In this document: piece after piece, positions 24,695 to 33,600 of the stretch
Position numbering within the stretch: position 1 is the first letter of the stretch
How the letters are laid out: each line of letters opens with the position of its first letter
Assembly: GCA_023423275.1 (NCBI GenBank)
Contig: JAFAFW010000065.1
Coordinates: forward strand, 8,177 to 72,176
Reading direction: 5' to 3'
Length of the DNA stretch: 64,000 bases
From: Pseudomonadota bacterium
GTDB taxonomy: Bacteria > Pseudomonadota > Alphaproteobacteria > Rhizobiales > Hyphomicrobiaceae
Translations under genes and position numbers: made by a program
The notes under the pieces: generated by a model
Seen by the model: only the letters and a program-made list of their open reading frames with translations
What the model was told of the DNA's origin: nothing
Databases searched by the model: none

Positions 24695-24962
24695 CCTTGC
24701 GCGCGCTTCACGGGCGCATCTTATCTCACATTTTCGCGTGAGTTTTATGAGCGGATATTGCAGCGCTCATGGGTCTTCTTGTGTCAACTCAGACACTTGA
24801 AGGAGATCTCCACAGGCAAACGGCTTTCTCAGCATAGTGACTGTCGGTAAGTCCGGCGCAGAGCTTGTGACGGCTGCATGTGCCGCCTAAGCAGAGTCGC
24901 GGAGATTCGATTCCGGTGTGCTGCGTCATCGCACATGGACACTCATTCTGGGGTATTTGACC

Positions 24963-25394
24963 ATGTTTAGACTGCTTCGCGCGCCTGTACCCGTGCTGGT
25001 CGGCGCACTGCTGCTCGCGGGCTGCTCGAGTGACGGTGCCTTGCTCGGGGGCATCACGACGGCCTCTATTCCTGAACAGCCGAAGGTCGATCCGGTCTGC
25101 GTCACGTTGACGACGCAGATCGAAGGGCTGCGGAAGGACGGAGTCGCCGACAAGGTCGAGAAGGCCGCCGCCAAGAAATATCGGATGAAGCCGGCTGATC
25201 TCGCCAAGGCCAATGAGCTCAATAAGGCCAATGCCGATTATCAGGCGCGCTGTGGCCTGACGCCGACGACGCCAGCCACGACGACGGCTGCGGCAGCGCC
25301 GGCGGCAACACCGGCAGCGGCTCCGACGACCGTGGCCAACGCCGTGCCTGCGTCACAGCCGGCACCGATCATGCCGCAGGCTGATGGGCCCTGA
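24963..25394 (+). CDS. Small lipoprotein with a C-(50)-C module, paralogue of the one at 26234
   Basis: 143 residues. Lipobox LLLAGC places the lipid Cys near residue 20. A short helical module follows, bounded by two Cys (CVTLTTQIEGL ... NADYQARC), then an Ala/Thr/Pro-rich low-complexity tail (TTPATTTAAAAPAATPAAAP). The spacing of the Cys pair and the shared residues (G, KVE, NEL, ARC) match the lipoprotein at 26234. Outer-membrane or periplasmic; function unknown. ATG at 24963. Confidence 0.75.
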   Translation: MFRLLRAPVPVLVGALLLAGCSSDGALLGGITTASIPEQPKVDPVCVTLTTQIEGLRKDGVADKVEKAAAKKYRMKPADLAKANELNKANADYQARCGLTPTTPATTTAAAAPAATPAAAPTTVANAVPASQPAPIMPQADGP

Positions 25395-25466
25395 GGGCCG
25401 TCAGGCGCGATGGTATAAGCCGGGTTGCCATATGCTGCCCGGCTTCACTTGCTGGGGATTGGGAGC

Positions 25467-26096
25467 GTGAAAAGCGTTCTGGTTTACGGGGATAGTCAAA
25501 CCTGGGGGCGTCAGCCGGGCGTTCCAGACAGAATGCCTTACGACCGGCGCTGGACGACGATCATGGGTACGCGCCTGGGCGGGGACGTGCACATCGTCGT
25601 CGAAGCCCTCAATGGGCGGACGACGTGCCGCGACGAGCCCTGGAAGCCATGGCGCAACGGTGCCGCGCATCTCGATATGATGCTGGCCTGTCACGCGCCG
25701 CTCGATCTCGTGATTATCGCGCTCGGCTGCAACGATCTGCAATGGCATCAACATCTCGGTGCCTATGAATCGATGCTCGGTGCGCAGGTGCTGCTGGAGA
25801 AGGTTCTCGGGTGGCACGGAGAACCCGCCGGGCCTCCGCCGCGTGCCTTTCTGCTCGCGCCGCCGCGTATTACGGCTCCTGCAGGTCTGTTGGAGCAGAA
25901 ATTCCGCGGGGCTCCGGAGAAAACGGACGAGCAGCAGCGTTTGTACCGTGCGCTGGCGGATCAGCTTTCTGTGCCGTTCTATTCCATGGCAGAGGCCGCC
26001 GAGCCTAGTCCCATTGATGGGGTTCATCTCGACGAGGCCGGTCAGGAGAGACTGGGGCTGGCGATGTCCAAATTGATCGCCAACATCCTGCAGTGA
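25467..26096 (+). CDS. SGNH/GDSL-type hydrolase (arylesterase-like)
   Basis: 209 residues with SGNH blocks: nucleophile Ser in VLVYGDSQTWG, Gly and Asn in LGCNDLQ (block III), and the Asp/His pair DGVHLDEAG near the C-terminus. No signal peptide, so cytoplasmic. Family members hydrolyse esters of varied type; several alphaproteobacterial relatives are called arylesterases or acyltransferases. GTG at 25467 is chosen because it places the nucleophile block at the very N-terminus as usual. It lies between two related lipoprotein genes. Confidence 0.85.
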   Translation: MKSVLVYGDSQTWGRQPGVPDRMPYDRRWTTIMGTRLGGDVHIVVEALNGRTTCRDEPWKPWRNGAAHLDMMLACHAPLDLVIIALGCNDLQWHQHLGAYESMLGAQVLLEKVLGWHGEPAGPPPRAFLLAPPRITAPAGLLEQKFRGAPEKTDEQQRLYRALADQLSVPFYSMAEAAEPSPIDGVHLDEAGQERLGLAMSKLIANILQ

Positions 26097-26233
26097 CGCC
26101 TTGTTCAGCAATGATTGCACGCAAGAAACAGTCATTGCCCGTTTCGTAGAGCGCGACCTCGCGGGGGGTTGCGGTTTCAATGCACCTGTGTTCAAGACGG
26201 CGACTGGTTTCATTCCGACGAAAGGAGGTCCTC

Positions 26234-26539
26234 TTGTTTCGTCGACCAGCGGTTCTCAGGGCTGCACGCTTGGCTGGATTGGCAGCCGTTTGTGTTCTGG
26301 CAGGGTGCGCGAGCGACGATGGCAATCGTCGCAACGGCGATCCGGGCGCACGTGCGATGCCGTCGGGCTATAGCTGCCAAACCGTGCGCGCAGAGCTGAA
26401 CCGCCTTGACGCCAAGGGTACGAGGGCCAAGGTTGAAGCCTCGACAAGCGGACAAAAGATGTCGCCACAAGCGCAAGCCGAAGTTGATCGCTACAACGAG
26501 CTGCTCAATTATTATCTTGGCGCGCGCTGCCACGTTTAG
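26234..26539 (+). CDS. Small lipoprotein with a C-(50)-C module
   Basis: 101 residues. TTG at 26234 is chosen because a strong AAAGGAGG site ends five bases upstream and it gives a normal lipoprotein signal ending in VLAGC. The module from CQTVRAELNRLDAKG to YLGARC has the same Cys-to-Cys spacing as the lipoprotein at 24963 and shares KVE, NEL and ARC. Function unknown; periplasmic, lipid-anchored. Sits just before lpdA. Confidence 0.72.
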   Translation: MFRRPAVLRAARLAGLAAVCVLAGCASDDGNRRNGDPGARAMPSGYSCQTVRAELNRLDAKGTRAKVEASTSGQKMSPQAQAEVDRYNELLNYYLGARCHV

Positions 26540-26655
26540 GTCGTTGGACCGAAGCCCCTTGGCAGAGGGGGCTACAATCCGCTTGAATGCATAGGCTCCG
26601 TTGCGCATGCGGCGGGGCCTTCACTTTGGTCTTTCCCTCGAACCCAGGATTGGCA

Positions 26656-28098
26656 ATGTCGGATAATACCTACGACGTGGTGGTGGTCGGCTCGGGGCCT
26701 GGCGGCTACGTCGCAGCCATTCGCGCCGCGCAACTCGGCTTCAAGACGGCCATCGTCGAGCGCGAGCATCTGGGTGGCATCTGCTTGAACTGGGGTTGCA
26801 TTCCGACCAAGGCGCTGCTGCGTTCGGCGGAGGTGTATCGCAATGCCGAGCACGGCAAGAGCTACGGGCTGACCATCGAGAAGCTGGGCTATGACGCCGG
26901 CGCCATCATCAAGCGCTCGCGCGGGGTGTCGACGACGCTGAACACCGGTGTCACGTTCCTAATGAAGAAGAACAAGATCGACGTGATCTGGGGCGAGGCG
27001 ACGCTGACCAAGCCCGGCGAAATCAGCGTGGTCGCGACCAAAAAGCCGCCGATGCAGCCGCAGCCTGCTGTTCCGAAGGGCGTTCTCGGCGCGGGCACCT
27101 ATAAGGCCAAGCACGTCATTATCGCGACCGGGGCGCGGCCGCGCGTGCTGCCGGGCATCGATCCCGATGGCAAGCTGATCTGGACGTACTTCGAGGCAAT
27201 GGTGCCGCCGGAGATGCCGAAGTCTTTGCTGGTGATGGGATCGGGCGCGATCGGCATCGAGTTCGCGTCGTTCTACCGGACATTCGGCGTCGACGTCACG
27301 GTCGTCGAGCTGCTGCCGCAGATCCTGCCCGTGGAAGATGCGGAGATCGCAGCGCTGGCCCGCAAGCAATTCGAGAAGCAGGGCATGCGCATTCTCACAG
27401 GCGCCAAAGTGACCAAGATCGACAAAGGCGCAAACAACGTCACGGCACATATCGATCTTGGAAACGGGAAAACAGAGACGATTACGGCCGATCGTCTGAT
27501 CTCGGCTGTCGGCGTGGTCGGCAACGTTGAGAATCTGGGCCTGGAGAAGCTCGGCGTGAAGGTCGAGCGCGGCATGATCGTGACCGACGGCCGGGGCCGC
27601 ACGAATGTTCCCGGCGTCTACGCGATCGGCGACGTCGCAGGTCCGCCGATGCTGGCGCATAAGGCGGAACACGAAGGTGTCATCTGCGTCGAGACCATCA
27701 AGGGCCTGGACACACACGCGATGGACAAGCTAAAAATTCCGGGCTGCACCTACTGTCATCCGCAGGTTGCGTCCGTCGGGTTGACGGAGGCGAAGGCGAA
27801 GGAAGCGGGCTACGACGTGAAAGTCGGACGTTTCCAGTTCCGCGCCAACGGCAAGGCCATCGCGCTGGGTGAGCCTGAGGGCTTGGCGAAGACTGTGTTC
27901 GACGCCAAGACCGGCCAGCTTCTCGGCGCGCATCTGGTCGGCGCGGAGGTAACCGAGCTGATCCAGGGGTTCGTGATCGCGATGGGCCTCGAGACGACGG
28001 AAGAAGACCTCATGCACACTGTTTTCCCGCATCCGACACTGTCGGAAACGATGCACGAAAGCGTTCTCGATGCATACGGGCGCGTGATCCACATGTGA
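26656..28098 (+). CDS. lpdA: Dihydrolipoamide dehydrogenase (E3)
   Basis: 480 residues. Flavoprotein that reoxidises lipoamide in the pyruvate dehydrogenase (and possibly other) complexes. FAD motif GSGPGG (12-17), redox Cys43 and Cys48 in GGICLNWGCIP, NAD-binding GSGAIGIEFASFY, second FAD motif YAIGDVAGPPMLAHKAEHEG, and the C-terminal HPTLSE with the catalytic His. ATG at 26656. Last gene of the pdh region; it could also supply E3 to the orphan E1 pair at 33-35 kb. Confidence 0.97.
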   Translation: MSDNTYDVVVVGSGPGGYVAAIRAAQLGFKTAIVEREHLGGICLNWGCIPTKALLRSAEVYRNAEHGKSYGLTIEKLGYDAGAIIKRSRGVSTTLNTGVTFLMKKNKIDVIWGEATLTKPGEISVVATKKPPMQPQPAVPKGVLGAGTYKAKHVIIATGARPRVLPGIDPDGKLIWTYFEAMVPPEMPKSLLVMGSGAIGIEFASFYRTFGVDVTVVELLPQILPVEDAEIAALARKQFEKQGMRILTGAKVTKIDKGANNVTAHIDLGNGKTETITADRLISAVGVVGNVENLGLEKLGVKVERGMIVTDGRGRTNVPGVYAIGDVAGPPMLAHKAEHEGVICVETIKGLDTHAMDKLKIPGCTYCHPQVASVGLTEAKAKEAGYDVKVGRFQFRANGKAIALGEPEGLAKTVFDAKTGQLLGAHLVGAEVTELIQGFVIAMGLETTEEDLMHTVFPHPTLSETMHESVLDAYGRVIHM

Positions 28099-28159
28099 GG
28101 CGGCGCCCGCCGGATCGTTCGCGCAGGGACGGAGTCGGATAATAACAACGTATGCATTG

Positions 28160-28187
28160 TTGACGGGAGCGTGATAACGCTTACAAT
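28160..28187 (+). promoter_or_regulatory. Candidate promoter of the NitT/TauT-like ABC operon
   Basis: TTGACG (28160-28165), 16-base spacer, TACAAT (28182-28187), 41 bases before the start of the substrate-binding protein gene. The spacer contains the small dyad GCGT-GATA-ACGC, a possible regulator site. Judged by eye. Confidence 0.5.
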
Positions 28188-28227
28188 CCTCCGCAAGCAA
28201 TAACGCGACGAATATATTGGAGGAAGC

Positions 28228-29220
28228 ATGATTCCGAGATTGTTGGCGGCAGGTGTTGCCGCGCTGGCCGTATTTTCACTTTCCCAGCCTGTTGCGGCGG
28301 AAGCGAATAAGCTGCGCGCTGCCAAGCAATTCGGGCTTGGCTATGTGCAGTACATGATTATGGAGGATCAGAAGCTCGTCGAGAAACACGCGAAAGCGGC
28401 GGGTCTCGGTGACATCACGGTCGAGTGGAATACATTCCGCTCATCCGACGTCATGAACGATGCTCTGATTTCCGGCAACGTCGATTTCGTATCGCTCGGC
28501 GTGCCGGGCCTCATGACGATCTGGGACCGCACCAAGGGTTCGATCAATGTCATGGGCGCCGCGGGCCTCAACGCGTTGCCGCTGGCCCTGATGGTCAAGG
28601 ACGACAGCATCAAGGGCATCAAGGACTTCAAGGAAAACCACCGTATCGCCGTCCCGGCGGTGAAGGTCTCCAACCAGGCCATCCTGCTGCAGATGGCTGC
28701 CGAGAAAGAGTTCGGTCAGGGCAACCACACCAAGCTCGATCATCTGACGGTGACGATGTCTCACCCTGATGCGACCATTGCGATGGTCAGCGGCAACAAG
28801 GACGTCACGGCCAACTTCTCATCCGTGCCGTTCCAGTTCCGGCAGGCCAAGACGCCGGGTATCCGCCGTCTGATGACGTCGACCGACATTCTCGGCGCGC
28901 CGTTCTCGTTCAACGTCGTGGCGACCACCGCCAAGTTCCGTGAAGAGAATCCGAAGCTCTACAAGGCGTATCTCGATGCGCTGAACGAGGCGACGGATAT
29001 CGTCAACAAGGACAGGAAGCTTGCGGCCGAGACCTACACGAAGATGTCTCGCGATAAGATGCCGACCGAGGAAGTGCTGGAGCTGCTCAACAATCCTGAG
29101 CACGAGTTCACGACCAAAGTCTCGGCGATCGACGGCATGATCCAGTTCATGGCGCGGACCGGCAATTACAAGAACAAGCCGACGAGCGGAAAAGAACTGC
29201 TGTTCCCCGAGGCTCAGTAA
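28228..29220 (+). CDS. ABC transporter substrate-binding protein (NitT/TauT/SsuA-like)
   Basis: 330 residues. Signal peptide cut near PVAAEA, then a periplasmic binding protein of the SsuA/ThiY-like type: FGLGYVQYMIMEDQKLVEKHAKAAG, NDALISGNVDFVSLGVPG, and KFREENPKLYKAYLDALNEA. This family delivers nitrate, sulfonates, thiamine precursors or aromatic acids to a TauBC-like importer; the substrate here is not evident. ATG at 28228 with TTGGAGGAAGC upstream. First gene of a three-gene importer. Confidence 0.92.
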   Translation: MIPRLLAAGVAALAVFSLSQPVAAEANKLRAAKQFGLGYVQYMIMEDQKLVEKHAKAAGLGDITVEWNTFRSSDVMNDALISGNVDFVSLGVPGLMTIWDRTKGSINVMGAAGLNALPLALMVKDDSIKGIKDFKENHRIAVPAVKVSNQAILLQMAAEKEFGQGNHTKLDHLTVTMSHPDATIAMVSGNKDVTANFSSVPFQFRQAKTPGIRRLMTSTDILGAPFSFNVVATTAKFREENPKLYKAYLDALNEATDIVNKDRKLAAETYTKMSRDKMPTEEVLELLNNPEHEFTTKVSAIDGMIQFMARTGNYKNKPTSGKELLFPEAQ

Positions 29221-29282
29221 GAGCCAGACATGAAGCTCGCGATCGGCTTCGGCCGGTCGCGATTTCGTTGGAGCCCAACTGC

Positions 29283-30086
29283 GTGGATCTTTCCAATTCG
29301 CAGGCCGTCCCCCTGCTATCGGTGGACGGCGTGACGCTGCAATACAAGACAACGCACCATCTGGTGACGGCCACCTATCGCGTCAGCTTCGACGTGATGC
29401 CGTCGGAGCGCTACGTCATTCTCGGCCCTTCCGGCTGCGGCAAGTCGACGATGCTGAAGGCTATCGCCGGTTACATGCAACCGACGGAAGGCCGGATCAC
29501 CCTGAAGGGCGTGACGATTTCAAAGCCCGGTCCGGATCGGGTGATGGTGTTTCAGGAATTCGATCAGCTTCTGCCGTGGAAGACGGTCAAGAAGAACGTG
29601 ATGTTCGCGCTTGAATCATCCGGCAAGCTGAAGGGGCGCGCGGCCGAGGAAAAGGCGCTGGAAGCGCTTGCCAAGGTGAATCTGTCGAAGTTCGTCGACA
29701 GCTATCCGCACATGCTGTCGGGCGGCATGAAGCAGCGCGTCGCGATCGCCCGCGCGTTGGCCATGGAGGCTGACGTCCTGCTGATGGACGAGCCGTTTGC
29801 CGCGCTCGATGCCTTGACGCGACGGCGGATGCAGGACGAGTTGATGCAACTGTGGGAGGACACGCGCTTCACGGTGCTGTTCGTCACACACTCCATTCCC
29901 GAAGCTGTCCGCATCGGCAGTCGCATCCTGTTGTTGTCGCCGCATCCCGGGCAGGTGAAAGCCGAGCTGAACAGCGACGGCACCGATGTCGTCGATCCGC
30001 AATCCGGCCTCAAGCTGTCCGAGCGCATTCACAAGATGCTGTTCGCCGACCAGGTCGAAGAGGCAGGAGTGCCCGTTCATGACTGA
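29283..30086 (+). CDS. ABC transporter ATP-binding protein (NitT/TauT-like)
   Basis: 267 residues. Walker A GPSGCGKST, signature LSGGMKQR, Walker B VLLMDEPFAALD, and switch His in VTHSIPEA. The GTG at 29283 is preferred over the TTG at 29268 because GGAG lies nine bases before it. The stop overlaps the permease start by eight bases. Drives the importer encoded with the genes on either side. Confidence 0.93.
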   Translation: MDLSNSQAVPLLSVDGVTLQYKTTHHLVTATYRVSFDVMPSERYVILGPSGCGKSTMLKAIAGYMQPTEGRITLKGVTISKPGPDRVMVFQEFDQLLPWKTVKKNVMFALESSGKLKGRAAEEKALEALAKVNLSKFVDSYPHMLSGGMKQRVAIARALAMEADVLLMDEPFAALDALTRRRMQDELMQLWEDTRFTVLFVTHSIPEAVRIGSRILLLSPHPGQVKAELNSDGTDVVDPQSGLKLSERIHKMLFADQVEEAGVPVHD

Positions 30087-30972
30087 CGTCATGCATCATC
30101 CCCAGCGGGGGGAGCCGCAACCGCGGCCGGAGTACATCCACGAAGGGCCGCTGAACCAGGAATTCGGCGTCGTCGAAAAGCCGTTGAGCATCTGGGAGAA
30201 GCTCTACAACAATGGGGCTGTCCGAAAGACGATCCTGTTGCTGGTCATCGCGGCGATCTGGGAGGTCTATGCGCGCCAGCTCAATAATCCGCTGCTCGTC
30301 CCGACGTTCACGGAGACATTACGAACATTTTTCGACGCGATTGCATCGGGTGTGATCCCGGCAAAGGCGCTGAATTCGGTACGGCTGCTTTTGCAGGGAT
30401 ATGTACTTGGCCTGGCGCTGGCGCTTGGTCTGACGGTGCTTGCGATGACGAGCCGCGTCGGCACGGATTTGCTGGAAACCCTGACGTCGATGTTCAACCC
30501 GCTGCCGTCGATCGCGCTGCTGCCGTTGGCGCTGGTCTGGTTCGGCCTCGGCGACAAGAGCATCATCTTCGTGCTCATTCACGCCGTTCTGTGGGCCGTG
30601 GCGCTCAATACCCATTCCGGGTTCCGCGCGGTTTCGAACACGTTGCGCATGGTGGGACGCAACTACGGTCTCAGCGGGATGCGATTTGTGTTCAAGATCC
30701 TTATTCCGGCAGCCTTCCCGAGCATTCTGACGGGTCTCAAGATCGGCTGGGCCTTCGCGTGGCGCACACTGATTGCGGCCGAGCTGGTGTTTGGCGCCAG
30801 TTCCGGCCAGGGCGGCCTCGGCTGGTTCATCTACGAGAGCAAGAACATGCTCGATATTCCGTCGGTATTCGCGGGGCTGTTCGCGGTGATCCTGATCGGT
30901 CTGCTGGTCGAGAACCTCATCTTCCACAATATCGAGAAGGTGACCGTGCGGCGCTGGGGCATGCAGAATTGA
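30079..30972 (+). CDS. ABC transporter permease (NitT/TauT-like)
   Basis: 297 residues with six membrane segments and the coupling motif near AFAWRTLIAAELVFGASSGQGGLGWFIYES, typical of SsuC/TauC permeases. A hydrophilic N-terminus of about 50 residues precedes the first segment. ATG at 30079 inside the end of the ATPase gene. Followed by a 10-bp hairpin. Confidence 0.93.
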   Translation: MTDVMHHPQRGEPQPRPEYIHEGPLNQEFGVVEKPLSIWEKLYNNGAVRKTILLLVIAAIWEVYARQLNNPLLVPTFTETLRTFFDAIASGVIPAKALNSVRLLLQGYVLGLALALGLTVLAMTSRVGTDLLETLTSMFNPLPSIALLPLALVWFGLGDKSIIFVLIHAVLWAVALNTHSGFRAVSNTLRMVGRNYGLSGMRFVFKILIPAAFPSILTGLKIGWAFAWRTLIAAELVFGASSGQGGLGWFIYESKNMLDIPSVFAGLFAVILIGLLVENLIFHNIEKVTVRRWGMQN

Positions 30973-30976
30973 TCGA

Positions 30977-31002
30977 GATACCGCCGCAATGACGGCGGTA
31001 TC
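30977..31002. terminator. Bidirectional terminator-like hairpin
   Basis: Perfect 10-bp stem GATACCGCCG / CGGCGGTATC with loop CAATGA, located 5 bases after the permease stop and 20 bases from the convergent hydroxyacid dehydrogenase stop. No clear T run on either side. Confidence 0.55.
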
Positions 31003-31022
31003 ATCGACCCGGCAGTCGTCGC

Positions 31023-32048
31023 TCAAGCCGTGAACGTCACGCCGTGTTCCTGCGCGAGAAGGCGCGGGTCGCGTGACCGGACCAGCACGGGACGTCCTTC
31101 GAGGATTTCGTAGCAACGCGCGAGCGTATCCTCTTCCAGGCGCTGCATGGCCTCACGCGTGTAAAATGTGAGGTGCGGAAACAGGATCACATTGTCCTTC
31201 TCGAAAAGGTCGCTCATCGGATGACCCGCTTTCGCGAGCGGCTCGATGGAATAGACATCAAGCCCGGCACCGGCGATGGTGCCTTCCTTGAGCGCTTGCA
31301 CCAAGGCCGCCTCATCGACGATTGCGCCGCGCGAGACGTTGATCAGAACCGCCGAGGGCTTCATCGCAGCGAACTGCTCTTTGCCGATCAGATGGCGGGT
31401 CGACTCGTTGAGGATGCTATGAACCGAGATGAAATCGCACTCGGCCAGCATCGCATTGAGGTCGGTCCGCTTCTCGATCCCGGCCTGCTGCAATGTGTCG
31501 GCATCCACGTGCGGATCATAGGCCAGGACACGGGCGCGGAAACCTTTCCCCGCCATGCGCGCCATGCTGCGGCCGATCTTGCCGGCGCCGATCAGTCCGA
31601 CCGTCTTTCCCGCGATATCGCTGCCGAGCCATTTTGATGTCGGCCAGGCCCAGCCTTCCTGATCCATCTCGCGCAGGATCGGGCGGAGCTGCTTAGCCAG
31701 TGCGATCATGATCGCGAATGCGCCTTCGGCAACCGTCTCTTCAGCGTACTCGGGCACGTTGACCACCGGGATGCGCCGCTTCCGGGCGGCCGGGATGTCG
31801 ATGGCGTCGATGCCGACCCCATACTTCACGATGCCTTTGAGCTTGGGCGCATGTTCAATGACCCGCGCGGTGATCGGTGTGTAGCACATCAGGACCAGGT
31901 GAGCGTCGGCGACCTCCCGGATCAACCGGTCTTCGCTGATGCCATCGGGGAGCAGGACGACGCGCGCGCCATACGCCTGGAGCGCGGCATCCACGCCGGG
32001 GCACTCCAGCTCGCGATCCGTGCGCACGACCTTGATCTGCTCCGCCAT
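31023..32048 (-). CDS. D-2-hydroxyacid dehydrogenase (phosphoglycerate-dehydrogenase-like)
   Basis: 341 residues. NAD-binding GLIGAGKIGRSMARMA, substrate-binding/catalytic Arg in NVSRGAIVDEAALVQAL, Glu in GAGLDVYSIEP, and His in LFPHLTFYT in place of the common HIGGxT. This order of motifs defines the D-isomer 2-hydroxyacid dehydrogenases (NAD(P)H reduction of 2-oxoacids). ATG at 32048 with GGAGGAAGG upstream. The true substrate is unknown; it sits next to an importer, a proline-racemase-like gene and ThDP enzymes that act on 2-oxoacids. Confidence 0.9.
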   Translation of the reverse strand: MAEQIKVVRTDRELECPGVDAALQAYGARVVLLPDGISEDRLIREVADAHLVLMCYTPITARVIEHAPKLKGIVKYGVGIDAIDIPAARKRRIPVVNVPEYAEETVAEGAFAIMIALAKQLRPILREMDQEGWAWPTSKWLGSDIAGKTVGLIGAGKIGRSMARMAGKGFRARVLAYDPHVDADTLQQAGIEKRTDLNAMLAECDFISVHSILNESTRHLIGKEQFAAMKPSAVLINVSRGAIVDEAALVQALKEGTIAGAGLDVYSIEPLAKAGHPMSDLFEKDNVILFPHLTFYTREAMQRLEEDTLARCYEILEGRPVLVRSRDPRLLAQEHGVTFTA

Positions 32049-32157
32049 AGCCACTGTCCTTCCTCCATGGCACAGAGCCGCGACCATAGTCGCACGGCCG
32101 CTCCAGTGGAAGCAGGCGCTTGTGTGCCTGCTATCGGAAGGACATCAGGCGTCGAGG

Positions 32158-32391
32158 TCAGGAGTGCTTGACGAACAGCAGGCTCAACGTCCAGACGGCG
32201 AGATAGCCGGCAAGCCCGGAGAGAGCGTAAATGTCTCCGCTCAGGCGTTCCGTCTGGGACAGCATTAGCCCCTCGATGAATAGCGCAACGGCCAGCAATC
32301 CCGCGCCGACCAGCGAAAGCGCGAGAACGAGGGCGCTTGCAGTGGAATACCCCTCCTCGACGTGGGGGATGTCGTGAGTGACGACGGCCAT
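32158..32391 (-). CDS. Small two-segment membrane protein
   Basis: 77 residues with two hydrophobic segments (about 18-43 and 54-75) separated by SQTERLSGDIYALSG. No family recognised. The ATG at 32391 is preferred because GGAG sits seven bases upstream; an in-frame ATG at 32403 is also possible. Divergent from the proline-racemase-like gene. Coding supported by the clean membrane profile only. Confidence 0.55.
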   Translation of the reverse strand: MAVVTHDIPHVEEGYSTASALVLALSLVGAGLLAVALFIEGLMLSQTERLSGDIYALSGLAGYLAVWTLSLLFVKHS

Positions 32392-32559
32392 TGAAGTCTC
32401 CATCCAATCGCTAGAGGATGCTGAGGCAACTTCGGCTGATCGCTTCCGCAGCCCAGCCCCGGTGAAACGCGCAAAAGCGGATTGGGATGCGTAAGTGGGC
32501 TTGGAGAGATGGGGCATCCTCGTTTAGGACATGTGCCGTTGGCAGTCGGAGAAGCGGGC

Positions 32560-33591
32560 ATGCGCGCAAGCAGGATGATTACCGTGGTCGGGGCTCACGT
32601 CGAAGGGGAGCTCAACGAGGTCATCACCGGAGGCGTGCTCGACGTTCCCGGCAAGACCATGTTCGAGAAGGCCCGCTATCTGGAGACGCAGGCGGACGAC
32701 CTGCGCAATTTCCTGCTGCAGGAGCCGCGCGGGAAGGTGACCCTGTGCACGAACCTCGTGCTGCCCGCGACCCATCCGGAGGCGGATGCGGGGTTCATCA
32801 TCATCGAGCCGGATTCCTATCCGCCCATGTCCGGCAGCAACACCATCTGCACGACCACGGTTCTGCTTGAGACCGGGATGATCCCGATGCAGGAGCCGGA
32901 AACGCTGCTGACGCTGGACGCTCCAGGCGGCCTGATCCGTGTGAAGGCGACCTGCCGCGACGGCAAGTGCGAGCGGGTGACGTTCCAGAATGTCCCGGCG
33001 TTCGTGTTTTATCTCGACCATCCGGTGGAGGTCCCGGGCCTCGGGACGATCAAGGTGGATGTCGCCTATGGCGGCATGATCTACGTGCTCGTCGATGCGC
33101 AGGCGTTAGGCTACCAGATCGTGCCGTCGGAGGCGCGCGAGCTGGTCGAGGTGGGAGAGCGCATCAAGAAGGCGGCGGCGGAGCAGGCTCCTGCCGTCCA
33201 CCCCGAAAACCCTGAGATCCATACGATCAATCAGACACTCTTCTACGGTCCGCTGCGTACCGAGCAGGGGATCAAGAAAGCCCGCAATACCGTGATCGTC
33301 TCTCCGGGTCGTCACGACCGCTCGCCTTGCGGAACCGGAACCAGTGCGCGTCTGGCTGTGATGCACGCGCGGGGACTGATCAAGGAAGGCGAGCTGTTCG
33401 TGCACGAATCGATCATCGGCACGACATTCAATGGCCGCATCCTGGAAACGACGACAGTCGTGGGTAAACCGGCGGTGCGTCCTGAAATCTCAGGCCGGGC
33501 CTGGATCACCGCATTGCACCAGTATCTGCTCGATCCGACCGATCCGTTTCCGACCGGCTATCGCCTCGGCGATATGTGGCCGGGCAACTGA
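32560..33591 (+). CDS. Proline racemase superfamily protein, Ser/Cys type
   Basis: 343 residues. The fold matches proline racemase/4-hydroxyproline epimerase/trans-3-hydroxyproline dehydratase: HVEGELNEVITGGVLDVPGKTMFEKA, EPRG, and DRSPCGTGTSARLAVMHARG. Of the two catalytic bases, the first Cys of the usual MCGH motif is replaced by Ser91 (MSGSNTIC), while the second, Cys257 (SPCGTG), is kept. Enzymes with a Ser/Cys pair exist in this superfamily, but the reaction here cannot be fixed: epimerisation or dehydration of a proline-like acid are both possible. ATG at 32560 with GGAG eight bases upstream. Confidence 0.85.
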   Translation: MRASRMITVVGAHVEGELNEVITGGVLDVPGKTMFEKARYLETQADDLRNFLLQEPRGKVTLCTNLVLPATHPEADAGFIIIEPDSYPPMSGSNTICTTTVLLETGMIPMQEPETLLTLDAPGGLIRVKATCRDGKCERVTFQNVPAFVFYLDHPVEVPGLGTIKVDVAYGGMIYVLVDAQALGYQIVPSEARELVEVGERIKKAAAEQAPAVHPENPEIHTINQTLFYGPLRTEQGIKKARNTVIVSPGRHDRSPCGTGTSARLAVMHARGLIKEGELFVHESIIGTTFNGRILETTTVVGKPAVRPEISGRAWITALHQYLLDPTDPFPTGYRLGDMWPGN

Positions 33592-33600
33592 TCCTCAGCG

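Noticed and set aside
24695..24962. A gene or small RNA in the gap after the pdh-linked membrane protein
   Set aside because: Only a weak GTGTC-AACTCA-GACAC stem (24781-24796) is seen; no coding frame or recognisable RNA.
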